Shown: positions 26,944-35,986, numbered from the stretch's first letter. The stretch: 64,000 nucleotides of DNA from Porphyromonadaceae bacterium (GCA_021372865.1 JAJFTO010000019.1:186001-250000); one strand, 5' to 3'. Translations and numbers: made by a program. Notes: generated from the letters alone by a model not told the origin.

Positions 26944-28023
26944 CTATCTTGCAGCCAGCAACTTCACAAACTCTTCAAAAAAGAAACGGGTGTCTGTTGG
27001 ACCCCCTGCAGCCTCGGGGTGAAACTGTACCGAGAAAAAAGGTTTTGTTTTGTGCCGGATTCCTTCGTTGGTACCATCGTTCATATTGATAAACCAGGGT
27101 TCCCATTCATCACCCAGAAGCGATTCATCCACCGCATAGCCGTGGTTTTGCGAAGTGATGAAGCAGGCATTGGAACCGATCATTCGTACCGGCTGATTGT
27201 GGCTGCGATGCCCGTATTTCAGTTTGTAGGTGTTGGCCCCCGCGGCCTTGGCCAGCAGCTGGTTTCCCATACAAATGCCAAAAACCGGTTTATCCTGATG
27301 CATTGCTTTTCGAATATGCTCTACCGTGATTGCACAATAATCGGGGTTTCCAGGTCCGTTGGAAATAAAGAGTCCGTCGTAATCCATCCCGGTGAAGTCA
27401 TAGTCCCATGGCACCCTGATCAGATGTACATTTCGTTTGATCAACTCCCTCACAATGTTCAATTTTGCACCGCAATCGATCAGCACTACTTTTTTCTCTC
27501 CATGCCCGTACTCGACCGGATCTTTGCAACTTACCCTTGCCACCAGGTTTTCGCTTCCCGGATCATAAAAATCGATTTCATCCTCCTCCGCAAAGACGAT
27601 CTTACCCAGCATGGATCCTTTTTCCCGCAATACTTTTGTGAGCAGACGGGTATCTATACCGAAGATGCCGGGAACTCCATTCTGTCGCAACCATTCACCC
27701 AGCCCTTCCTGTGCATTCCAGTGTGAATAATCGTCGCAATAATCCTGCACGATCAGACCCGACGCATGGATGCGTGTGGACTCAAAAAAATCGGAAACTC
27801 CGTCTGTTTCGCTTTGTGCGGGAACTCCGTAATTTCCGATGATGGGATATGTGAGTGTTAAAATTTGTCCTTCGTAGGAGGGGTCTGACAGACTTTCGGG
27901 ATAACCGACCATTGCTGTACTGAAAACGACCTCCCCCGATGATGCCTTTTCGGCTCCAAACGATTGTCCATGAAAAACCGTCCCGTTTTCAAGGATCAAC
28001 CGCACCGGTTTGTATCTGTGCAT
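26944..28023 (-). CDS. carA: Carbamoyl-phosphate synthase small chain (glutaminase)
   Basis: 359 aa. It hydrolyses glutamine and channels ammonia to CarB. The N-terminal CPSase small-chain domain (LILENGTVFHGQSFGA...) is followed by a class I glutamine amidotransferase with nucleophile Cys in FGICMGNQLL and the His/Glu pair in FHPEAAGGP. It heads the operon with both carB genes. An exact -7 box TATCTTTG lies 48 bp upstream. No other pyrimidine or arginine gene is next to it. Confidence 0.95.
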   Translation of the reverse strand: MHRYKPVRLILENGTVFHGQSFGAEKASSGEVVFSTAMVGYPESLSDPSYEGQILTLTYPIIGNYGVPAQSETDGVSDFFESTRIHASGLIVQDYCDDYSHWNAQEGLGEWLRQNGVPGIFGIDTRLLTKVLREKGSMLGKIVFAEEDEIDFYDPGSENLVARVSCKDPVEYGHGEKKVVLIDCGAKLNIVRELIKRNVHLIRVPWDYDFTGMDYDGLFISNGPGNPDYCAITVEHIRKAMHQDKPVFGICMGNQLLAKAAGANTYKLKYGHRSHNQPVRMIGSNACFITSQNHGYAVDESLLGDEWEPWFINMNDGTNEGIRHKTKPFFSVQFHPEAAGGPTDTRFFFEEFVKLLAAR

Positions 28024-28070
28024 AGAATCTCCGTTGTATTGGTGAATTGATACCGTATGATATTAGGGTA

Positions 28071-28078
28071 CAAAGATA
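28071..28078 (-). promoter_or_regulatory. -7 element of the car operon
   Basis: On the minus strand this reads TATCTTTG, an exact match to the Bacteroidetes -7 consensus, 48 bp upstream of carA. No clear -33. Confidence 0.6.
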
Positions 28079-28165
28079 GAAAAAAATCAGTAAATAGAAT
28101 AGAGATATCCAATTTATTGAATTGTTTTTTCGTCCAATAATCCAATTGTTATCTCAAAAGATTTT

Positions 28166-28173
28166 TAACTTTG
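28166..28173 (+). promoter_or_regulatory. -7 element of the SIMPL gene
   Basis: TAACTTTG fits TAnnTTTG and TTG lies 17 nt upstream (28146-28148). Its position puts any in-frame TTG at 28171 before the transcript start, so that codon cannot be the start of translation. Confidence 0.55.
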
Positions 28174-28206
28174 CCGAAACAAACAATAAAAGAGGAGGAG
28201 ATGATT

Positions 28207-28908
28207 ATGCAAAACCGGATTATTGAAGCTGCTATCCTTGCCATAAGTTTGGTGGTAACGGGTATCATACTAAGCGCTGCTTTCAACAACTTCACAGATC
28301 GTGACCGTTTGGTAACAGTGAAGGGGCTTGCCGAGATGGAGGTACCCGCTGACAAAGTGATTTGGCCTTTGATGTATAAAGATCTCGGAAATGATATGGC
28401 TACACTTTATACCAACATTCAAAGCAAAAACAAAACCATCATCGATTTTTTACAGTCAAATGGTATCACCCGAGAGGAGATCAGCGTTGCTCCTCCCGAG
28501 ATCATCGATATGGAGGCGGAACGATATATAAATCAGGCCATTCAATATCGATACAATGCAACCTCGGTCATTACCGTTACTTCTTCCAATGTGGACAAAA
28601 TACGCAAATTGATTTCTGAACAGACAGAATTGCTGAAACAGGGAGTAGCCATTACCGGTGGCGACTACCGTTATAATACGCTCTATGAATTCACCGGGCT
28701 AAACGACATAAAACCGGGAATGATTGAAGAAGCAACCAAAAATGCCCGTGAAGCAGCAGAAAAATTTGCAATGGATTCGGGCAGTAAATTGGGCAAAATA
28801 CGCAATGCATCGCAGGGACAGTTTACAATTACCGACCGGGATGCGAACACTCCCTACATTAAAAATGTACGGGTAGTGACCACCGTAAATTATTATCTCA
28901 AAAAATAA
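28207..28908 (+). CDS. SIMPL-domain (DUF541) exported protein
   Basis: 233 aa with this start. An N-terminal hydrophobic helix (~5-25) serves as signal or anchor. The rest is a SIMPL/DUF541 domain (VTVKGLAEMEVPADKVIW..., ending VRVVTTVNYYLKK), a periplasmic fold of poorly known function linked to oxidative stress in other bacteria. The frame is open from a TTG at 28171, but that lies inside the -7 box. AGGAGG at 28193-28198 sits 8 nt before the ATG at 28207, and ATG 28201 is too close, so 28207 is chosen. It diverges from carA. Confidence 0.8.
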   Translation: MQNRIIEAAILAISLVVTGIILSAAFNNFTDRDRLVTVKGLAEMEVPADKVIWPLMYKDLGNDMATLYTNIQSKNKTIIDFLQSNGITREEISVAPPEIIDMEAERYINQAIQYRYNATSVITVTSSNVDKIRKLISEQTELLKQGVAITGGDYRYNTLYEFTGLNDIKPGMIEEATKNAREAAEKFAMDSGSKLGKIRNASQGQFTITDRDANTPYIKNVRVVTTVNYYLKK

Positions 28909-28965
28909 ACATCGGCGCCTGACCGATATTAATAAGTGCGATATAAATACCGGCCGGCTGTTATC

Positions 28966-29664
28966 TCAGAGAGAGAAGCGTTTGCCTGTCTTCAGAAATT
29001 TCTCGTATTTTTCCGGATTAAATGAATAGAAAAAAGCTCCCCGTTTGGAGTTCTCTTTATCTTTCACTTCGAGCCTGTCGAGAATATCCATTGAGGCCAG
29101 CTTCTTTCTGAAATTCCTTTTGTCCAGGGGCATCTGGTATATTGTCTCATAAAGATCCTGCAGCGAGGGAAGTGTAAACTTTGCGTCGAAAAAATTAAAA
29201 ATCAATGGTTCCTTTGATACTTTGTATTGCAATAGCATCAGCGCATCACCGACCATCCGGTTGTGGTCGAAGACCAACCTGGGTAACTCATTGATATTGG
29301 TCCAGCGGGCATCGAAATTTTGAGCAGGCGAGGTATTGAACTTTTCGATCTGTACCAATGCATAAAATGCCACCGAAATGACCCTGCCTCCACTGTCTCT
29401 GTTCTTCTCTCCATAGGCACCCACCTGTTCCATGTAAATACCTTTCTGTTGTGTGTAGCGATAGAGCACCTTCTCAGCAGCTTCGTTGAGGCTTTCGTTT
29501 TCTTCCATGAACCCTCCCATGAGAGACCATTCGTTTTTCAGCGGTTCCACTGGGCGTCGGGTAAGCAGTACGTGCAGTTCTCTTTCATGGAATCCAAAGA
29601 TAATGCAATCCACTGCGATTAAAAAATGATCGTTGTTTTGGTAATAATTTGCTGTCATAGGCAT
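28966..29664 (-). CDS. Nudix-derived transcriptional regulator (NrtR/AraR-like)
   Basis: About 233 aa. The first half is a Nudix fold, but the catalytic box is degraded: in GGFMEENESLNEAAEKVLYR the R-E-x2-E-E residues are replaced, so hydrolase activity is unlikely. The second half is a winged-helix DNA-binding domain (SLQDLYETIYQ...RKKLASMDIL). This is the layout of NrtR and of AraR, the Bacteroides arabinose regulator. It follows galK and probably controls the galactose genes. The frame is open back to 29763, but the galK terminator lies at 29700-29746. The start is therefore placed at the ATG at 29664, with 29658 as an alternative. Confidence 0.82.
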   Translation of the reverse strand: MPMTANYYQNNDHFLIAVDCIIFGFHERELHVLLTRRPVEPLKNEWSLMGGFMEENESLNEAAEKVLYRYTQQKGIYMEQVGAYGEKNRDSGGRVISVAFYALVQIEKFNTSPAQNFDARWTNINELPRLVFDHNRMVGDALMLLQYKVSKEPLIFNFFDAKFTLPSLQDLYETIYQMPLDKRNFRKKLASMDILDRLEVKDKENSKRGAFFYSFNPEKYEKFLKTGKRFSL

Positions 29665-29699
29665 AGAAGGCAAAGAAAGGTTGATTCTTTGATGGTAAA

Positions 29700-29746
29700 A
29701 GAAAAAAGAAAAAAGGGAAGCAGGTACCACGCGGTATCCTGCTTCC
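29700..29746 (-). terminator. galK terminator
   Basis: On the minus strand a 13-14 bp hairpin (29733-29746 with 29715-29728, one bulge, 4-nt loop) is followed by CTTTTTTCTTTTTTC. It begins 22 bp after the galK stop. Confidence 0.9.
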
Positions 29747-29768
29747 TGCTTATTTTTTGACAACAGGG

Positions 29769-30917
29769 TCAGAGTCTGCGTGCTCCGTCACTGATGACTA
29801 CGTCGTACACTTTCGGCTCATGGCCGTATTTGGCACTGAACTGTGTTTTGGCATCCCGGATAAAAGAATCGTAAAGCTCGTCTTTCACCAGATTGATTGT
29901 ACATCCACCAAAGCCACCACCCATTACGCGTGAGCCGGTTACACCGTGTGCACGAGCCACGTCGTTGAGAAAGTCCAGTTCTTCGCAGCTTACCTCGTAA
30001 AGTTTACTCATGCCATGATGCGTTTCATACATCTTCGCACCAACTGTTTCGTAGTCTCCACGTTCAAGTGCGTCACTCACGTCTCTCACCCGTTGGGTCT
30101 CCTCAATCACGTACTTTGCACGCATGTAATCCTCTTCTGATATTTCGCCCTTCACTTCGTCGAGCATCCCCAGTGTGGCATCACGGAGAAACTCCACTTC
30201 GGGATGACGCTTAGCAATGGTGCGTGCAGCATGTTCGCACGATTCGCGACGTTTGTTGTAGGCCGAAGAGGCCAGTTCGTGTTTCACCACCGTGTCGAGC
30301 AACACCAGCCTGTAGCCTTTAGGATCGAATGGGAAATAGGCATATTCCATTGATTTGGTGTCAAGACGGATCAGATGGCCCTTCTTTCCGAAGATGGATG
30401 CAAACTGATCCATGATACCACACTTTACACCCACGTAGTTGTGCTCTGTGCTTTGCCCAATGCGGGCCAGTTCAAATTTGTCGATGCCCAGATTCAACAG
30501 GTCGTTCAGCGCAAAGGCAAACGTACTCTCAAGCGCTGCCGAGGAAGACATTCCTGCTCCCAAGGGCACATCACCCGTGAAAACGGTATCAAATCCTTTC
30601 ACGGTACCCCCTCGTTTGATTATTTCGCGGCAAACGCCGAATATATATTTGGCCCATCCTTCCTTTGGAAGGTCTTCTTCATTGAGTCCGAACTCCGAGC
30701 TTTCATCCAGGTCGATCGCATAAGCTCTCACCTTGTCGGTTCCATTAAAACGAATGGCCGCAGTCATTCCTTTATCTATGGCACCCGGAAACACAAAACT
30801 GCCATTGTAATCGGTATGTTCCCCAATAAGGTTTATACGTCCCGGGGAAGCGTAAATTTCGGGTAGTTCATTCCCGTAAAACTTTTGAAAAATTTCAGTG
30901 ATTTTTTCTGTGGTCAT
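29769..30917 (-). CDS. galK: Galactokinase
   Basis: 382 aa GHMP kinase that phosphorylates galactose to galactose-1-phosphate, the first step of the Leloir pathway. The galactokinase signature GRINLIGEHTDYNG (~27-40), the ATP-binding loop PLGAGMSSSAALE (~117-130) and the C-terminal GSRVMGGGFGGC are all present. It is the third of four minus-strand genes (galM, permease, galK, regulator) and is followed by a strong terminator. galT and galE are not in the window. Confidence 0.96.
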   Translation of the reverse strand: MTTEKITEIFQKFYGNELPEIYASPGRINLIGEHTDYNGSFVFPGAIDKGMTAAIRFNGTDKVRAYAIDLDESSEFGLNEEDLPKEGWAKYIFGVCREIIKRGGTVKGFDTVFTGDVPLGAGMSSSAALESTFAFALNDLLNLGIDKFELARIGQSTEHNYVGVKCGIMDQFASIFGKKGHLIRLDTKSMEYAYFPFDPKGYRLVLLDTVVKHELASSAYNKRRESCEHAARTIAKRHPEVEFLRDATLGMLDEVKGEISEEDYMRAKYVIEETQRVRDVSDALERGDYETVGAKMYETHHGMSKLYEVSCEELDFLNDVARAHGVTGSRVMGGGFGGCTINLVKDELYDSFIRDAKTQFSAKYGHEPKVYDVVISDGARRL

Positions 30918-30954
30918 ATTACAAATTATAAAAGAGTCTGCCTTTCCTGTTTCA

Positions 30955-30996
30955 TGTCGGAAATAGTCCGTTCTTTCTTCAGGAATATTTCCGACA
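30955..30996 (-). promoter_or_regulatory. Inverted repeat between permease and galK genes
   Basis: TGTCGGAAATA (30955-30965) and TATTTCCGACA (30986-30996) are perfect 11-bp arms with a 20-nt loop. No T-run follows, so it is more likely an RNA-processing or regulatory hairpin, or an operator, than a terminator. Confidence 0.5.
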
Positions 30997-31038
30997 CTTA
31001 ACTATTCTGACAGACCCAAATGTTATTTTACAAATATT

Positions 31039-32334
31039 TTATTCTTTTACAGTATCTTCTTCTGTAACTACAATGTTGGTATTTACATTTTTAGAACCCA
31101 CAACGGCATAATAAAGCAGATAAACCAAGCCGGCAATCACCAGCCAGTAGCTATTCAGGAAATCTGAATTGTCGGCAATCAATCCTTGCAAATAAGGAAG
31201 AATACCGCCACCGCAAACCATCACCATAAATATACCGGACGCCATTTCGGTGTATTTGCCCAATCCTTCCACTGCCAGATTGAAAATACTACCCCACATG
31301 ATGGAAGTACACAAACCGCCCAGTACGAGGAAGAACACTTTAATCGGCACGACTGCGCCAAACAAGCTGATAGAAAATCCTGCAGGAATGAAAATAGCCA
31401 ACAGAACCAGCAAAACGCCGATTGCAGAAGTGGTGGCGAGCATGGCCTTGCTCGATACTTTTGCCCCAATGGAAGCACCCACCAGTCGTCCTGCAAGCAT
31501 AAGAAGCCAGTAGAGTCCCACAATTGATCCAGCCACGCCGGCAGCGATACTCAAGCCACCTCCAGCAACATCCGTAGTCATATAAAGATTGGCAATGTTT
31601 GGTATTCCCACTTCCACACCCACATAGATGAAGATAGCCACGATACCGAGTACAAAATGACGGAACGAAAGTGCGCTGTGTTCGTCTTTCACCTTCACCG
31701 TATTTTTCTTGTTGCGCGTAACTTCGAGACGTGGTTCAGGTATTTTCACAGCCAGAATCACAATGAAAGCGAAGGCGAAGATACCCATTGCCAGGAACAG
31801 TACCGGGTTTGCGTCGCTGATGGCAGCCCGGGCAACATCACCCATCAAATAACCCACAAGGATAGGAACGATGGTAGCACCGATAGAATTGATGGCACCA
31901 CCAAACTGAATCAACTGATTTCCTTTATTTCCGCCACCACCCAGGGTATTCAACATGGGGTTTACCACAGTATTCAACATACACATGGAAAAGCCCGAGA
32001 TGAAAGCGCCGGTCAAATAGACACCAAAGCTGGCCACCGTTCCGGAAAGGAAGGTGATAGCCACCCCGATGAATCCTATGGCCACGGCCATCAGTGAAGT
32101 AAATTTATATCCTTTTCTTTCCAGGATCATTCCGGCTGGAATTCCCATGAAGGCATAAGCGATAAAGTTTGCAAGGTTTCCCAATTGGGACATGGCGTTG
32201 CTCGCGCCGAACTGGTTCTTTACAATAACTCCCATCGGATTTTGTAATCCTGTCACGAAGGATATCATAAAAAACAACATGATCATCACCGCAATGGGTA
32301 ATGCATAATTTTTCTTTTCTGTCGCTGGGCTCAT
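31039..32334 (-). CDS. MFS sugar permease (glucose/galactose, FucP-like)
   Basis: 431 aa with about 12 membrane helices, of the fucose/glucose-galactose:H+ symporter branch of the major facilitator superfamily (SFVTGLQNPMGVIVKNQFG at the N-terminus). It probably imports galactose or glucose through the inner membrane. The cluster with galM and galK supports galactose. A TAATTTTG-type -7 box occurs upstream on the minus strand (32378-32385). Confidence 0.88.
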   Translation of the reverse strand: MSPATEKKNYALPIAVMIMLFFMISFVTGLQNPMGVIVKNQFGASNAMSQLGNLANFIAYAFMGIPAGMILERKGYKFTSLMAVAIGFIGVAITFLSGTVASFGVYLTGAFISGFSMCMLNTVVNPMLNTLGGGGNKGNQLIQFGGAINSIGATIVPILVGYLMGDVARAAISDANPVLFLAMGIFAFAFIVILAVKIPEPRLEVTRNKKNTVKVKDEHSALSFRHFVLGIVAIFIYVGVEVGIPNIANLYMTTDVAGGGLSIAAGVAGSIVGLYWLLMLAGRLVGASIGAKVSSKAMLATTSAIGVLLVLLAIFIPAGFSISLFGAVVPIKVFFLVLGGLCTSIMWGSIFNLAVEGLGKYTEMASGIFMVMVCGGGILPYLQGLIADNSDFLNSYWLVIAGLVYLLYYAVVGSKNVNTNIVVTEEDTVKE

Positions 32335-32377
32335 AATTTAATTCAATTAAAATTTTTATTTATATTTACAAAAAGTT

Positions 32378-32385
32378 CAAAATTA
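32378..32385 (-). promoter_or_regulatory. Possible -7 element for the sugar permease gene
   Basis: Minus-strand TAATTTTG lies in the 90-bp gap between galM and the permease gene. A second CAAAATTA overlaps the galM stop at 32420-32427. No well-spaced -33 is seen. The permease may also be read from the galM promoter. Confidence 0.4.
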
Positions 32386-32424
32386 ATTATCGACACAATC
32401 CATACCTTCAGCATTCACACAAAA

Positions 32425-33501
32425 TTACAGGGAGAATCTGAATGTCGTTCTCGACTCAAACAACTCATCCGGCCGCAGAATCACTGAAGGGTATGCAGGT
32501 TTGTTGATACTGTCGGGAAAATGTTGTGTTTCGAAACAAACGGCAGCTCTTTGGGGGTAGCGATGTCCTTTTTTGGCTGTAAAACTACCGCTCATCCAGT
32601 TTCCTGTATATAGCTGCATGCCCGGTTCGGTGGTATATATCTCCATCTTAATCCCTGTTTTGGGTGATTCGCAGATACCGGCGTAGGTATATTCGTTGCT
32701 GGCAACAGGTTTATTTAATACGTAGGTATGATCATATCCTTTGCCGAAATGCAGCTGTTCGAAATCATCGTCAATCCGGTCGCCAATGGCAAACGGCCTT
32801 GTAAAATCCATGGGGGTATCTTTTACCGGCGCAGGATCTCCATAAGGAATGGCTGTGGCATCGGTAGGCAGATAGTAATCGGCATTGAGCGTGAGCAGAT
32901 GATCACCTATATAGGAATCACCTTCACCCGAGAGATTGAAAAAGGAATGATTTGTCAGATTCAGGATGGTTGTTTTATCGGTGGTAGCCCGGTAATAAAG
33001 TTCAAGTGAATTGTCGTCGGTCAGCGTATAAATTACCGTCACCGACAGATTGCCTGGAAAGCCTTCTTCACCGTCGGGAGACAAATAAAAAAGTTCTATG
33101 CTGTTGCGGGTCACATTTTTTACATCCCAGACGACCGCATTGTAACCTTTTATTCCTCCGTGAAGTGAGTTCGGGCCGTTGTTTACGGCCAGTTTGTATT
33201 CCTTGCCTTCCAAAGAAAAGCGGCCCCCGGCAATTCTGTTTGCTGTGCGACCGCATACTGCCCCGTAGTAGGGTTCTGTGGAAGTGAGGTATTCATCTAT
33301 TGAAGGATATCCCATTACCACATCGGTAAAATTGCCCTCTCTGTCGGGCACCATTAACGACACTATTTTCGCTCCGTAGTTGGTAACGGTGACTTCACAC
33401 CCGAGATTGTTTGTCAGTGTGTATAATCCGGTTTGCTTGCCATCTACTGTTTTTTCAAAAGCTCCAACCAGCAAACCGGATTTGCTATACATTTCGTTCA
33501 T
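32425..33501 (-). CDS. galM: Aldose 1-epimerase (mutarotase)
   Basis: 358 aa. It interconverts alpha and beta anomers of galactose and glucose. Family features are the conserved NRIAGGRFSLEGKEY, the catalytic-His segment TNHSFFNLSG and YDHTYVLN, and a C-terminal glutamate region (AVCFETQHFPDSIN). There is no signal peptide, so it is cytoplasmic. It is the first gene of the galactose cluster. The upstream gap carries an inverted repeat that could be an operator. Confidence 0.93.
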   Translation of the reverse strand: MNEMYSKSGLLVGAFEKTVDGKQTGLYTLTNNLGCEVTVTNYGAKIVSLMVPDREGNFTDVVMGYPSIDEYLTSTEPYYGAVCGRTANRIAGGRFSLEGKEYKLAVNNGPNSLHGGIKGYNAVVWDVKNVTRNSIELFYLSPDGEEGFPGNLSVTVIYTLTDDNSLELYYRATTDKTTILNLTNHSFFNLSGEGDSYIGDHLLTLNADYYLPTDATAIPYGDPAPVKDTPMDFTRPFAIGDRIDDDFEQLHFGKGYDHTYVLNKPVASNEYTYAGICESPKTGIKMEIYTTEPGMQLYTGNWMSGSFTAKKGHRYPQRAAVCFETQHFPDSINKPAYPSVILRPDELFESRTTFRFSL

Positions 33502-33558
33502 GTAATTTCTTGGTTTTAAATAATAAGATATTGATGAAGATTGATCTTGTATAAAATT

Positions 33559-33629
33559 CGTGTAAAATTAACACAGATTTTGTGAATGTCCTAAAAAAAA
33601 ATTGTGTTATAAAACATAAATTTTACACG
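33559..33629 (-). promoter_or_regulatory. Long-range inverted repeat upstream of galM (candidate operator)
   Basis: CGTGTAAAATT (33559-33569) and AATTTTACACG (33619-33629) are perfect 11-bp inverted arms. An inner pair, TAACACA (33569-33575) and TGTGTTA (33603-33609), extends the symmetry. This may be a double operator for the Nudix-type regulator, or the galM leader. Confidence 0.45.
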
Positions 33630-33645
33630 CTAAAACTTCGTCATT

Positions 33646-34959
33646 CTAATCTTTCACTTCATCAACATCTTTTATCTTTTTTGTTACTAATATTTTATCT
33701 ATTTTATTTCCATCGACATCCACTATTTCAAAATGGAGTTTGTCATAATCAAATTTGTCACCCACACTGGGAATCTTGTTGATGCATGCAAAAACAAATC
33801 CTGCCACCGTGGAATAGTCGATCTTGTCGAAATCAACTATGAAGTCCTCATCCAGTTGCGTCAGTATCTCAATGGGAGCCTCTCCGCTGACCAGCGCAGA
33901 CTGATCGTCGCGCATAAAAAGGAGCGGTTCGGCACCGGCATCGTCAGTCTCTTCAGGTATGGTTCCCACGAGGTTTTCGAAAATATCGTGCATGGTAATG
34001 ATGCCATCAAGGCTGCCATATTCATCCACCACCACAGCCACAAACTTGTGGTTATTTTTGAAGTTCTCCAGTACCTTTTTGGCACGAAGTGTATTGGGAA
34101 CGATGATCGGTTCGATGATCAGATCTTCGATCTCAAATCTTTCACCCGTATTTAACCTTAGCAAAAAGTCGCGCATCGAGATAATGCCTGCAAAGTCATC
34201 GATTTGTTTTCTGCAGGCAAGTATTTTACTGTGCTTTGTCTGCAGAAGATCACGGATGACCGTTTCCCGGTTTTTGCTGATGTCCACCCACTCCACATCG
34301 GTGCGATGTGTCATCAGGTGTATTGCCCTTTTGTCGGAAAAGTAAAATACCTGTTCGTGTATAATATTTTCTTCCACATCGATGATCCCTTCGTGTGAGG
34401 CAGTTTTCAGCATGGCACGTAATTCCATTTCAGAAATCACCTCATTTTTTGGTTTCAGGCCGATCAGCCTGGCGATAAAGCTGGTGGAAATTGCCAGCAA
34501 CTTCACGAAAGGGAAAAAGATGATGCTCACCACATGTATTGCGGGAGCAACGGCGATGGCCATTTTCTCCGAGTTGTTCAGTGCGATTGTTTTGGGTACC
34601 AGTTCACCAATTACGATAGAGACATAGGTGATCAGGAAGACCACAATCACCATTGAAATAGCCTCAGAAAAAGGTGCGGTGGCAGTAAATTGTTCGAAGA
34701 AAGGAATCAGGTATACAGCAAAAGCCTGCCCTCCGAATGCTCCGTTGATGATGCCAATCAGCGTAATTCCCACTTGTACAGACGACAGAAAATTGTCGGG
34801 ATCAGCTTGCAATCTGAGTGCTCGAACGGCTCCCTTTTTTCCCAGTCGTCGTTCCTTCTCCAGCTTATTCTTCCTTGCGGAGACAATCGCAATCTCCGAA
34901 AGGGCAAAAAATCCGTTGAGCAGGATCAGCAGAAAAACAATGATGACATCAATCCACAT
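33646..34959 (-). CDS. CNNM/CorC-family membrane protein with CBS domains
   Basis: 437 aa. A DUF21/CNNM transmembrane domain (residues 1-~195, starting LLILLNGFFALSEIAIVSA) is followed by two CBS domains (~205-330) and a CorC_HlyC domain (~345-430). Such proteins are linked to Mg2+ or other divalent-cation transport. Older names include hemolysin and GldE-like; no gliding operon is seen here. It is convergent to nothing and probably monocistronic. Confidence 0.85.
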   Translation of the reverse strand: MWIDVIIVFLLILLNGFFALSEIAIVSARKNKLEKERRLGKKGAVRALRLQADPDNFLSSVQVGITLIGIINGAFGGQAFAVYLIPFFEQFTATAPFSEAISMVIVVFLITYVSIVIGELVPKTIALNNSEKMAIAVAPAIHVVSIIFFPFVKLLAISTSFIARLIGLKPKNEVISEMELRAMLKTASHEGIIDVEENIIHEQVFYFSDKRAIHLMTHRTDVEWVDISKNRETVIRDLLQTKHSKILACRKQIDDFAGIISMRDFLLRLNTGERFEIEDLIIEPIIVPNTLRAKKVLENFKNNHKFVAVVVDEYGSLDGIITMHDIFENLVGTIPEETDDAGAEPLLFMRDDQSALVSGEAPIEILTQLDEDFIVDFDKIDYSTVAGFVFACINKIPSVGDKFDYDKLHFEIVDVDGNKIDKILVTKKIKDVDEVKD

Positions 34960-34990
34960 ACGCAGTCAAAGTAAGTGCGTCTTGTCTTTG

Positions 34991-35893
34991 TTACCACAAC
35001 GGTGAGGGGTAGACACCGCTTTCAGCGAGGTCTTTCAGTTTCGCCACCACATCAGGACGGTCTTCGGCATAGGTTACACCAAACCATTTTGAGGGAGTGT
35101 CGAGTACCTTCACGGTCACCTTACCACTTACAGTGAGGTTATTCACCAGCAAGGGAATAAAAAATTCGGCTTTGATATTTCCGGCATTTTCCTTCAGAAA
35201 TTGTACGAAATAATCATCTGAATACCGGAAGTAATCAGGCGTAAAGCCCCACATGTTCATCGACACAGGCGTATTGTCACCGATGGGTACCCACTTGTCA
35301 TTTTCATCCTTGTAGGATACCTTGCCATCGACACGCATCACCTGGGTACGTTCCACCACGCCGGTGAGATTGCCCTCCACATCGGTTTCACATATACCGC
35401 GTGCCACGGTACCGCTTTCCGAAAGAGTGTTTCCCACGCGGTAACCCACCATACAATACCTGTTTTCACTGTGAGCGAGCTCCGAAAGGAAGTCTGCCAG
35501 TACTTTGAAACTCTCACGTCCGTAAAAATCGTCTGCATTGATCACAGCAAACGGCTCATGGATGACTTCTTTTCCCATCATCACCGCGTGGTTGGTACCC
35601 CACGGCTTCACCCTGTCAGGGTTTAGTGTAAATCCCTCCGGCAGATTATCGAGTTCCTGGAACACCAGTTCGACTGGTATTTTTTTCTCATATTTACTGA
35701 CAATTTTTTCCCGGAAGTCATTTTCGAATGATTTCCGGATTACGAATACCAGCTTGCCGAATCCGGCATTCACGGCATCATAAATTGAATAATCCATGAT
35801 GGTCTCCCCACCAGGTCCCAGGCCGTCAAGTTGTTTCAATCCGCCATAACGGCTTCCCATCCCTGCGGCCAATACAAATAATGTAGGTTTCAT
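34991..35893 (-). CDS. Sugar nucleotidyltransferase
   Basis: 300 aa. The N-terminus LAAGMGSRYGGLKQL is the nucleotide-binding G-x-G-x-R loop of NTP transferases that make NDP-sugars. The metal-binding Asp is in the AVINADDFYG segment. It resembles the nucleotidyltransferase that accompanies N-acetylhexosamine kinases, but no kinase is adjacent, so the sugar is unknown. A TATATTTG -7 box lies 32 bp upstream. It ends 31 bp before the CNNM gene. Confidence 0.8.
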   Translation of the reverse strand: MKPTLFVLAAGMGSRYGGLKQLDGLGPGGETIMDYSIYDAVNAGFGKLVFVIRKSFENDFREKIVSKYEKKIPVELVFQELDNLPEGFTLNPDRVKPWGTNHAVMMGKEVIHEPFAVINADDFYGRESFKVLADFLSELAHSENRYCMVGYRVGNTLSESGTVARGICETDVEGNLTGVVERTQVMRVDGKVSYKDENDKWVPIGDNTPVSMNMWGFTPDYFRYSDDYFVQFLKENAGNIKAEFFIPLLVNNLTVSGKVTVKVLDTPSKWFGVTYAEDRPDVVAKLKDLAESGVYPSPLW

Positions 35894-35925
35894 TCTTCGC
35901 GTTTATTAATTTAATTTTTACCCCA

Positions 35926-35933
35926 CAAATATA
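35926..35933 (-). promoter_or_regulatory. -7 element of the sugar nucleotidyltransferase gene
   Basis: Minus-strand TATATTTG (TAnnTTTG) lies 32 bp before the ATG at 35893. Confidence 0.5.
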
Positions 35934-35986
35934 GGATTTTTACGGTTACGGAGAAAGAGAAACGGCATCCAAATTGACGTCCATAC

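Noticed and set aside
27019-27726. 235-codon plus-strand frame within carA
   Set aside because: Shadow of carA, which has all catalytic motifs.
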